Assembly: GCA_959347315.1 (NCBI GenBank)
Contig: OY365806.1
Coordinates: 34,523,578-34,587,577, forward strand
Origin: Bimastos eiseni
Taxonomy: Eukaryota > Annelida > Clitellata > Crassiclitellata > Lumbricidae
Length of the DNA: 64,000 nt
Direction of reading: 5' to 3'
Both the position numbers and the translations under genes were made by a program. Position 1 is the stretch's first letter. Each line of letters starts with the position of its first letter. Positions 25,839 through 35,736 of this stretch are shown one piece after another. The notes below the pieces were generated by a model. The model made no database searches. It was not told the origin of the DNA and saw nothing but the letters and a program-made list of their open reading frames with translations.

Positions 25839-27956
25839 AACGCAGTTTCGTATTAGAGTCGGAATTTTGAGCTGAAATCTTTGAGGTAGGCTGGTATTGT
25901 ATTCATGGAAGGCGATCTAAATATAAGGGATTAAGGGGTAAAACTGCGTCACATAGAGGTGGTGACCGACCAATCCCCTCTGCCCTTATGGCAATCCTCT
26001 CTTTCGTAGTTAGAGCAGACCTGAATTGCGTCCTGTTTTTTGCCTCAAATACCGGTAATAGCCACAGAAATATAATAATTTCAGGTTGAAAATTAAGGGG
26101 TCGGCATATACGTAATTTATACGCTTGAACGTGATTATTTGCGAATACGGCATACGCTTTTCTTCATTTTTTGCTTTTCTTTAACATTTTGACATAATTT
26201 ATTGTTTATCGCTTATTATTCGCGCACATTCATTAGACCTATATCGCGTATGTTTGTCGTATTTTACTGCCAACAGTATGCCCTATATACATGTACATAT
26301 AAATTACTTTATGAATCTATCACTCCACGTTCATATAAATAATTTGACTTCTGTCGTGGGAGCAGTGCAGTATTTGACTGCACAAGGCTCTCAATATCAC
26401 AGTTTGAAGTAAGACCCATCTGTGTGTATTTGTATATAATAGATAATAAATGCGTCTACTCGAACAGCTGAGAAGTGTGTTAACCATGAGCCTGCCTCCA
26501 CTGAGCAGCGAGTGCTATTCTTCAGCGTCTCGTCTTTCCACGACAGGAAGTCACGAAACATCTTTCTCTCGACGGTGACGGACTTCGTTATTACGACATT
26601 TGTCATTACGATGTTCGCAAGTTTTTCCCATGCTACTCTTTCCCCTCTCTTCTTCTGTTTCTGTCTCTTCGTCTCTCTCTATCTATCCCTGCCTCTGCCT
26701 TCGTTTATCTCTCTAACGCTCTGTTGTTCCTTTTGTGTTTCATTTCTTACCTCTGTCTCTGTCTCGGTCTCTGTCTCTCCCTCTGTCTCTTTCTTTGTAT
26801 GCGTTTGATCGATTCTCTTCTTCACTCCCACTCGTTGACTGAGAACCACGAAGGATCTTTCAACGTTGAAGCAAACGACACCAGCATGCATTGGAATTGA
26901 CCCCTACAGTTCCCTATCAATATTTGTCTCTCTTTCTATCTCTTGCTTCCCTATATATTCTTCTCTCTCCACCTCTCTACGCGCCTCCCTCTGTGTCTGT
27001 TTGTGTGTCTTTCTTTCTCTTCTCTCTCCATTTGTCTCTGTCACAGGCACTAAAACACCTTAAACAAACTTGAGTGTCACGTCTTGTAATCGCAGATGCT
27101 GAAGCGGGTTTTCAAGTAAGCACACTTTTGCAACCGACATTTCAGACAGACCACAACATCTTTTTAAAGCACTCACATGCGGTATCTGTGTCTGAGTGTA
27201 GCAGACACTTGTTAGCTCGTTATTTTTCTGGATAACCTGTCAAATTATACTACACCAGAATATTCTACGAGGAGGCCATGAAGGTGCATTGTAAGGTTCA
27301 AACGAAGATACATTTGCATTGCAAAGTAGACCGGCGGCATAGTGCACTCTGCTCCTCAATGTGGATGGTCTGTTTCTAGCTGCTTTTATCTAGCGCATTT
27401 TCACGCCTCGCAGAAGCGTTGATGTTGAAGTTGATTTAAAATAAATGTTTCACCGAAGTCACAAACAAGTTAAGTTCTGAGATTGTCGACTATTGGACTT
27501 CCCACCACTGATACTCTACTCTACCTCAAGTTGGCCTATGCATATTCCTATTCAGAGTTGACAGTAAACACCGTTTTCATGAGGCTGAGGAGCAATGACG
27601 GCTACAAAGTCTACGGCACAAGGTAACGTCATGCACTGTCCAACTGTACTCCATTGCTGATGGCAGAAGACGCAACTCTCGGATTTCTCAATTCCAAGCC
27701 ACCAGTTCTATAATAATACATAGAGTATTAATTTTACAGTATAGAGAATGATCATGTTAATATTAAGGTATATTTACCTATCTATGTATCGATCCATCAC
27801 CCATATCGCTATAGAAACTTCGTAAAGTGCTTAAATCTAGTCAAGACACATGTACATATGTATGGCTCATAAAACGCTCATGAATAGGCCTATGCATAGG
27901 CATATGTGGTGGGCGATATATTCGCATATGTTGTGTGTTATTGCCTTTTTAACGAC
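25839..27956. other. Unassigned DNA with TC-rich tract
   Basis: From about 26640 to 27040 the plus strand is rich in TCTC, including GTCTCTGTCTCGGTCTCTG. This produces Ser/Leu-rich artefact ORFs. No gene recognised. Confidence 0.4.
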
Positions 27957-28043
27957 ACCGTTCCATATCGATTTGGTTTCGCCCTTCTTCTTTCTCAGGG
28001 CTTGGGACTGGCACTGTCAAAGTCCAAACAGTGACGGAGTCGC
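27957..28043. repeat. Dispersed 85-bp repeat, copy 1
   Basis: It matches 41293-41385 across TTCCATATC, TCGCCCTTCTTCTTTCTC and GGCACTGTCAAAGTCCAAAC. On the minus strand both copies stay open with VWTLxVPxPSxEK in register. Either a retroelement coding relic or chance conservation of frame; identity unknown. Confidence 0.5.
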
Positions 28044-28615
28044 ATACGTTGACGCAAATATATGACCATATACATGTACACATAAGCATACGTCGGACGT
28101 ATACGTACGAATATGCATAGCCTATGTTATATATATATATATATATTATGTATATGTATATATATGTATAAATCTATGTATATATGCGCATCTGATGTTA
28201 TGTGTAGTACATACATTTAGATACATGTGTATGCAATTATATTATCCTTGACAGGCAACATGCGTTTCATGTTTGCTATCCTGGCACAGTGGCACCCCAT
28301 CGCAAACTCTAATGACCTGCGATTGATAAATTCCGACAGACCGACGGACTGACGGACGGACGGACGAACATACTGACGGGCGATGGGGTCTTATCTCTGG
28401 TGGACTAGGGGAGGACGGCAGCAAGGGACAGATTCGTGGAGAACTTCGGTGCACTTTTCAGAATCGGTTACATAAATGTGGGTCGTAGTTTACCCCATCA
28501 TAAATGCAAATTTGATTTCGGGGAAGAATGGCTGATCTCTCGCCTTCTGTTATGATGTAGAGATCGAACAACGAACGATAAGAAAGACACAAAGCCTGAC
28601 CTCAAGTTGAGATTA
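28044..28615. other. Unassigned DNA with (AT)n and GACG tracts
   Basis: An (AT)n run at 28129-28147 and a GACGGACGGACGGACGAA tract at 28350-28368. The minus-strand 70-codon ORF through them is an artefact. Confidence 0.4.
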
Positions 28616-28790
28616 TGACTGTCTCAGTCATCTGACCTCTGTGGATTCGGGTTCGAATCTCGGTGCATCGTGTCGAATTGATAATTAGGCTTTCAGACGG
28701 CAGGAGAAGGTTATCTGGTTGTGACTGACTGCTGCTGCTGCGGTGTTATAATTATATAGCGCTTCAACAAACACCATCCTACTGCAACGA
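28616..28790 (+). mobile_element. tRNA-derived SINE-like element
   Basis: A clear pol III B box, GGGTTCGAATCTC, lies at about 28650. The sequence then runs to TTATATAGCGCTTCAACAAA at about 28752, resembling the GGCGCTATATAAA tails of LINE-mobilised SINEs. The A-box region is decayed. It is not a functional tRNA, because no cloverleaf can be closed. Confidence 0.45.
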
Positions 28791-28887
28791 TAATCATCAC
28801 CTTCACCATCACTCCCACGGACATCTCCATGCTTTTATACAGCCCCATTAATGGACATTATAAACCTGTCGGTAATTATTAGGGAGC

Positions 28888-29446
28888 CAGTGTTGGGTAA
28901 ACTCAGACAATAAATGGGTTAAATCAAAACTCAACTCATACACCTCAAAATGAGTTAAAACTCAAACTCAAATCATCCTCCGTGAAATGAGTTAATTCAA
29001 ACTCAGTTGTTAAATGAGTTAAATCATCAACTCACACACGTCTCTACTAGCACGCTCTAATCAAACGTACGTTATACAAATGCACATGCAGTTACCACGA
29101 TATGGTATCATCAGTTTATTATTATTAATTTACTAGTTTTATTGTTGTTATTATTATTAATGGTTAAATCAGGTTATTATTACTGGGTTAAAGTAAACAC
29201 CACAGTCCACATGGTTAGCATCTCAAACATGACTGGTATTAGCTTTAAGCAGTAGAAGTACGTTCCGGCTGCCGAATAGTGAGTTGATTTTAAAATTGAC
29301 AGTTATAACTCAAACTGACAGAAATCATGAATTAAATCAAACCCATAACTCACAGCTCTTCAAGATGAGTTAACTCAAACTCATAAATCACAGCAAGTAA
29401 GTTAATTCGTGAGTTTCAACTCATCTGAGTTAACTTATACCCAACC
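28888..29446. mobile_element. gagtta/taactc-rich inverted-repeat element (hAT-like MITE?)
   Basis: The left end is CAGTGTTGGGTAAACTCA. The right end reads GAGTTAACTTATACCCAACC, which is its approximate complement. The interior is built from many copies of GAGTTAA and AACTCA in both orientations, giving strong foldback potential. Ends starting CAGTGTTGGG are familiar from hAT MITEs in other animals (recalled). A target duplication is not convincing (TAGGGAGC against TAGCTACC), so the class is uncertain. Confidence 0.5.
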
Positions 29447-29867
29447 TACCTAGCTACCTACATGTCAACCTACCTCCTCCTCCTTCGTTTCCAATTCCTT
29501 GAACAATCTTCCCTCGTTTAAAAGCTGTATTCATTGCCTCTGTTAGGCATGCATTTCCAAACTCTGTCTTATTATGAATTTGTTTAGATTAGATAATTAG
29601 TCATTATGCGCTGTACTAAGCCCGTTATGGCTAATAAGGCCATAGCTTTTGAGGATCGATCGATCGATCGATCGATCAATCTTTCGTCTAGTCAACTAAA
29701 GAAACTTCGAACAGTCTCCGTTTATTATGTGATCAAGTGGTACTATAATTATTGCCATAATGTTCCACTAGGTATTCACAAGGTGGCGCTATAAGCACTT
29801 CCCAAACAGTATATCTAGCGCAATCACTATTTATGGGATGCACAAGTTATTATATAGCGATCGCATC
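29447..29867. other. Unassigned DNA with (GATC)n
   Basis: A GATCGATCGATCGATCGATC run lies at about 29655-29678. A 62-codon plus-strand ORF spans it without recognisable motif. Confidence 0.4.
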
Positions 29868-30105
29868 ATTCATTCATTCATTCGTTCGTCCATTCATTCT
29901 GAACATTTATATAACGCCACTTCAAGAGCCTATTCAGGAGCGCTCACAGCTCAGCGGCTCAGCCACGACTAAAGAAAAAAGACTTGAGGGGCCTGTAAAA
30001 ACTTGACGATTGGGTCACAAGCGAAGAGCGGAGCCCAAGTGGAAGCTCGTTCCATGTTGAAGGGACCACAATTGCTTCTAACCTGCTAATTTTTCAGTGA
30101 GTTGA
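29868..30105 (-). pseudogene. CR1/L2-like LINE: ORF2 C-terminus, 3' UTR and (AATG)n tail
   Basis: The minus strand reads AIVVPSTWNELPLGLRSS, then SFYRPLKSFFFSRG and a stop. This matches the last block of L2/CR1 ORF2 proteins (W-N-x-LPLxLR followed by FKxxLKxxLF; family knowledge). The 3' UTR then ends in GGCGTTATATAAATGTTCAG and a degenerate (AATG)n tail whose plus-strand copy is CATTCATTCATTC at 29868-29885. The frame is open but only about 40 residues survive, so it is a 5'-truncated copy. It is useful because it identifies the GCGCTATATAAA-type tails elsewhere in the window as LINE or LINE-dependent. Confidence 0.7.
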
Positions 30106-31959
30106 TCAGGTGAGATCTTTCATCATTGGTTCCCGTTTGATTGGGTGCAACGTCGTTTCATATCCCCGTGTTTAGGACCAAATACATTCTCAATGTGTTC
30201 CGAATTGCTCCCAAACACTGCGTGCAGTGGCGTCGCAAGGGCTGGCAATGGCAAGTGGAAATTGGACTAGGGCAGAGTAAATGTAAGTTACCCTTGCTGG
30301 GTATTGAGCAAAGCTCTCAGAAAGTGGAGATTTTCCATTTGTCACCAATATTCTGCGTTCTAGCAGGTTGCCAGAACAAAACTGGTAACAAGTTTTCAAT
30401 TTCCCAATTTCACAGCCGGTCAACTTAAAACTGTTTATAATCATTTTCTTATTGTTTTAATTAAAATTTAGTGTCCCTGAACAAATGCTGCATTTATATA
30501 AGAATCATTCATTCACTTGAAAATTGTCGATAGTTTATTCATCCAAGGTTTAAACTTAAGGTTATGTCCACATTTTGACATTTAGGCCTAATTGAGGTTA
30601 GGCCTACCTATTTTCTTGGTACGTTTTCCTTTACGTTTTATGCATTATTTTGTTTGCAGTATTTCAGACGATGCAGAGAGAGGCTGTTCTTGGTCAACAA
30701 AACACGAGAGGAAAGGAAATGCTGACCAAGGAAAATCGCCGCACTCTGAGCACATGGTTAGTGATTCCTCGAGGGAAGACCCCCCAAAGGAACGAATAAG
30801 ACGAGAGATAGGCACTGGAAGTGAAGAAAGCAATGAAAGCGAAATGGAAGTTGCATCGGAATAAATAGAAAGTGGAATATGACCATCGTGACGTTCTAAG
30901 ATCAGCACCATTAATATTTCAGAGACAGCAGCACGTGCTGCGTCACTCTGACCAGGCGTCAAATAGAATTGGACAGAAGGTCAACTGCCTCGGCCAGGTG
31001 GTAGTTGAAACAGAACTGGAAAACAAAACAGGACAATGGAAAAGTTCCAGAGCAACTTCTACCGGACTCCAATCATTACAGAAAAACGTACAGTACTCAC
31101 AGAATGTTCATAATGATCAATCATTATTATGGTAGGAGCGAATATGACGTTTTGCGATTAGGCCTACTTGTTAAATCACGGCCAAGAACCTTTGAAGAAG
31201 CAAATACCTTGACCGCCAGCCTCTGTGTGCCCGAGGATATATTCAGATTTCTGGGGATAGGCTTGGAATTGTTTGGAGGAAGGAAAATGACAAAGAGAGG
31301 ATCAACAGTCAAATCGACGGCATGAAGATAAAAGTGGAGCGAATCACGTGTTCTCAACTGACCTACTGTAGCAGTAAGCAACAAATTCAGAGAAGGGGAG
31401 CCCGAGGTAAGTTACGACGACATCAAGGGCGTAATCTCTGCGTTCGGTGAGGACGAAGATAGAATGAATCAGGTCGCTGCAGACAGCGGCGCCGAACACA
31501 TATGGAGGAGCTGAAATCCCGGCAACACAGCGAAGATTGTGCCAGGGTACGAGAAGGTACCACGATGCCGGAAATCATACATGGACCATGAGGTAAAAGT
31601 CATGGCATTCAAAGAAGCAGAAGCGATAGTGGATGGAAGATGTGCATGATCGGTATGGAAAGATCGGTTTAGCCTAAAATTCAGTTTTAGGCAGAGGAGG
31701 AACTGGAAGTAATGTCACTTCCATTACCGCTAGTGATCTCTTCTTTCCTTGAAAGTTATCGACAAACCGAAGCAATCTGGAAATTGGGATTATGATAGGC
31801 CTATATAGTTGGTAATATCCTCATTCCTCATTCCTCGTGAATACCTTATTTAAAATTGGACTGCACTTTGTCCAGTTTATGTGCGGAGGGAGCTATGACA
31901 ATGAAAATGGAACAGTTGAAAATATTCGTGAAGGAAATATCTTCATCTACAACTGCTTA
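30106..31959. other. Unassigned DNA, possibly old mobile-element interior
   Basis: Near 30224 the sequence CAGTGGCGTCGCAAGGG looks like one terminus of a hAT-type element, but I find no partner end. Several short plus-strand ORFs (30592-30864, 30872-31135, 31005-31325) are acidic or charged and lie in different frames. They could be a shattered transposase or chance; no motif is recognisable. Confidence 0.3.
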
Positions 31960-32225
31960 CGTACATACATATACACACACAGATACATACAGACACACAC
32001 ACATGCACACACACATGCACACATACATACACACATACATACACACATGCATACATACATACGCACATATACATACACACACATTCACACATACATACAC
32101 ACATATACACACATGCACACACATACATACATAGATATACATATACACACCTACATACACACATACGTATACACTTTCATACATACATACACACATACAA
32201 ACTTACATAAATACATACATACATT
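31960..32225. repeat. (ACAC/ACAT)n array
   Basis: About 260 bp of ACACACACATGCACACA and ACATACATACACAC units. ORFs on either strand are periodicity artefacts. Confidence 0.95.
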
Positions 32226-32610
32226 ATATTCACTGAAGTGCATGATGGAAGGATCGACTACATCGAAAGTTCGAGATCAGTGCTGTACCGTGTGAAGTTT
32301 CAAGGAGTTGCTTATGCAGATCAGATCGTTTGAAGTTGACGTCGTTCGGGTGAACCGACGGAGGCAGAACAAGATAGAGCTTATTAATGGCAAAGTTTGA
32401 ATGACGAACTACGCTTAACAGCAGTCGTGTAGGAAATAAAACCTTGAGCTATCAAGTTGACAGTACTTCAACTGAAACATAACTTGTAATCAGAAGTCAT
32501 AACCTACGCTCCGAATGACCTACAACCCTCCATTAGAGATGACAGAAATTCTTCCTACGTACTTATCCCTTACCCGACTATATTTTAATCGCTAGAGGTT
32601 GAGTCAGTCG

Positions 32611-33160
<550 letters not shown>

Positions 33161-33819
33161 CGTTGTTAATTGGTTAATCGAGGAAATGGGAATTGGGGAA
33201 CCCGAAAACCCCGGAACTCGTGGAACTGAGAAACTTTTTATTTCTGCAGATAAAGTCAATATTTTTACAGATTTGGCTTTCTGATGTCATGGACGTCGCC
33301 ATGACCTATTTTGCTTTGCAAATTTCTGAGTACTAAGGAATGTGTTTCTAGGGCGTAAATCGGGGACCTGCTGTACCATCGCACTACAACCACCTACGAA
33401 GCGTGGTTAAAATTTAATGGGGAACCTGACATTTGGTCTGAAATCAGATCAGCTCTAGGCCTACCATGTGGATGTAGCAATGCAAACTGGTGAAATATAC
33501 TAGGTAGTAGGTACGACGACGATGTTCATAGTGATTATTTTTTAAGATAGCGATGATAATGACATAATGACAATGATGATTATCTTCGTGTTAATGAGTC
33601 AAGTATGAAAATAGGTGGGTGACTTGTCTTTACTTCATTTGTTAAAATTGCTAATTCTGCAAAGCCCGAGCGGGCCACTGAAAATCCACCCACGGGCCGC
33701 ATGCGATCCACGTGTTGGACAGCACTGCCTTACGGTTTAACACTACCTGTCAAGCTTCTGCTTTGTAATAACCTGTGTTTTTGGCTGATCGGAGGTTTTC
33801 ATATTCAACTTCTAGCCTT
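33161..33819. other. Unassigned DNA
   Basis: No gene or repeat recognised. GATGATAATGACATAATGACA near 33550 is a short low-complexity stretch. Confidence 0.4.
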
Positions 33820-33950
33820 AGGGGCCGTCCATAAATGACGTCACGCGAAATTGGCTGATTTTTGACCCCCCTCCCCCCTTGTCACACTTCGTCACAAAAA
33901 GTCTGACCTCCTCAAATATGACGTCACAATGCTCTGACCCCCCCCCCAGA
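33820..33950. mobile_element. DNA-transposon terminus (GGGGCCGTCCATAAATGACG)
   Basis: The sequence starts GGGGCCGTCCATAAATGACG, and is followed by C-rich CCCCCCTCCCCCC and a second TGACGTCA-containing block ending in CCCCCCCCC. Ends reading GGGGCCGTCCATAAA are widespread on animal DNA transposons and MITEs (recalled; superfamily not certain). I could not find the opposite end in the following 1.5 kb. Confidence 0.45.
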
Positions 33951-34275
33951 AAAAACCACTTCATTTAATTTCAAATAAAACATAAAAATTAATAATTAAC
34001 TTTTTTAAACATTGCTGAACTTAGCATAAAAAATCATTTTAAAATAATCGTAGACTCATCGTCTATTAATGCTAAAAAATGCAATGTTCAGAATAATTTT
34101 TATTCTTTTATTTTCTTATAAAAAGAAGTAACCTATAGAATTAATAGTAGTAATTATGTATAGCAATATTGAAACTTTGCGGTAGAACGACTTATAGTTT
34201 TTTTCCACAGCAGGATGAAAAGTTCTGAAGTTCTGGTTGAATCATAACAAATTATTATTTTATGATTGCACACAA

Positions 34276-34515
34276 TTAATTTTGTGCTTCTCCATTTTCC
34301 CATGGGGAAGCAAAATGCTCCTTAATGGAATAAATTGGGGTAGCACAGATCTGTTCATCCTGTGGTATAGATATTCCATTCAGCTCAAGATCTTCTTCCT
34401 CCATCCAATCCACACTCTCTCCATTTTCTTCTCTCGCGAGTATAACCATTAGTTCACGTTGCCGACGTGCAGCCACTCTCTGTGGCCTAATGCGTTTTGG
34501 TGGAATAACTGTGCG
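34276..34515 (-). CDS. Unrecognised ORF, acidic C-terminal segment
   Basis: The minus strand is open for about 80 residues upstream of a stop at 34276, reading through PPKRIRPQRVAARRQRELM, then EENGESVDWMEEEDLELNG and a tail ending FASPWENGEAQN. The basic-then-acidic make-up and lack of repeats look more like real coding sequence than the neighbouring ORFs. There is no good start; the segment may be a final exon or the end of a transposase belonging to the transposon terminus at 33820. I do not recognise it and give no function. Confidence 0.25.
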   Translation of the reverse strand, partial: RTVIPPKRIRPQRVAARRQRELMVILAREENGESVDWMEEEDLELNGISIPQDEQICATPIYSIKEHFASPWENGEAQN

Positions 34516-35043
34516 TTTATTTTACATTGCATAATGCCAGTTATTTTTACCACCATAATTATTAACTGCTAGAGTAACGCTTTATACAGTAAGGATTCTT
34601 CATAAGCAGAATAAGATACAAACGATCATCTGGAATTATACTGCTCAATGTCAATCAGAACGACCGTTAACGACCGTTATTTTTTATAGAGCAAAGTAAC
34701 ACTCAGCGTATTATTAACTTTATGTAGATATATTTTTACTTATTTCGCGCCGATTATGCAAATTTGAAATAGCGCATTACGCTGGTATGACGTTACATTA
34801 TGCAAAACTTTAACATCGATTTTCTCGAAATTTAATGGCAAATTTTGAGATACGCCAGAATAGTTCTCGGGCAACGTAATAGTGACAGGAATTACAATAC
34901 TTACGTTTTATAATATTATTAATTCGAAAATAATGCGTTTTTTAATATAGTAGCCTACATTGAACGACTGCATAAAAGAATAATTGCAATTTCCTCTTCC
35001 TGGCAGAGTAATAATAAACGTCAAAAGTGAACATAAATTTAGC
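34516..35043. other. Unassigned AT-rich DNA
   Basis: No ORF or array of note. Confidence 0.4.
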
Positions 35044-35162
35044 CCATTGATGTCTCCCATCTCATGTGTCAGGTAGACATTCTCATCCGTAGTCCTCCTA
35101 CGCTTCGGCTGTCGATCGATGACTTTCATATAGCGCCATCGTCCAGAGTGACGCGCGTCACA
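35044..35162 (-). repeat. Dispersed 118-bp repeat, copy 1
   Basis: It matches 54904-55022 over its whole length (ATTGATGTCTC, CATCCGTAGTCCTCC, TATAGCGCCATCGTCCAGAG). In the minus-strand frame both copies are open and similar: ARHSGRWRY, KVIDRQ, RTTDE, VYL, DING. A retroelement coding piece or a shared exon-like unit; function unknown. Confidence 0.6.
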
Positions 35163-35429
35163 GTAGGCCTAATCTGTTTTATTTTTGTTTTAATTTCTTC
35201 CTCTGTGGGACTACTTAGGAGAATGAGAAGCCGGAGGATACCGTAACTTCTCCCCATCACCTCAACGCCAACAACATACTATAACTAGGAATAGCGGATC
35301 AGGGATTATCTGATCACCAGCCTAGGCCGAGAGCCAGTAACATCGGCGTCACGCAACCGTGGTTAATGTACGTAGCATGTAATGAACAGACAAGTAAACG
35401 CTTTGATCTTAGGCCAAAAGACCGAGAAG
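35163..35429. other. Unassigned DNA
   Basis: Nothing recognised before the left direct repeat of the retrotransposon. Confidence 0.3.
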
Positions 35430-35441
35430 CGATAACGACGT
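35430..35441. repeat. Left 12-bp direct repeat CGATAACGACGT (possible target-site duplication)
   Basis: Identical to 38144-38155, which sits exactly where homology to the retrotransposon coding region stops. If it is a target duplication, the inserted element is 35442-38143. The alternative 3' boundary is the (TA)n run at 35697-35733. Confidence 0.45.
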
Positions 35442-35694
35442 CTGACTGATATAAGTTTATTTAACGACGCATCCATAACAACGATGATATGCGTCAAACA
35501 AGTACAAGTATGCAAGGTACATATTTACGTTTATAATAAGTGTCTCTTCTAGTGAAAGCGAGGAAGTCATAGTAATTATACGTTAGTTCAGCATATTCAA
35601 TAATGTTCAGGATCATTTTAGTCGCGGACAATGTTAATGCATGATGGTCTCGTTTTGGAGTATGTAGTAATCTTGTTGATACTACAGTTAGTGA

Positions 35695-35736
<42 letters not shown>

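Noticed and set aside
30220..30245. Left end of a further hAT-like element (CAGTGGCGTCGCAAGGG)
   Set aside because: No matching right terminus within several kb, so not called as an element; kept only as a remark.
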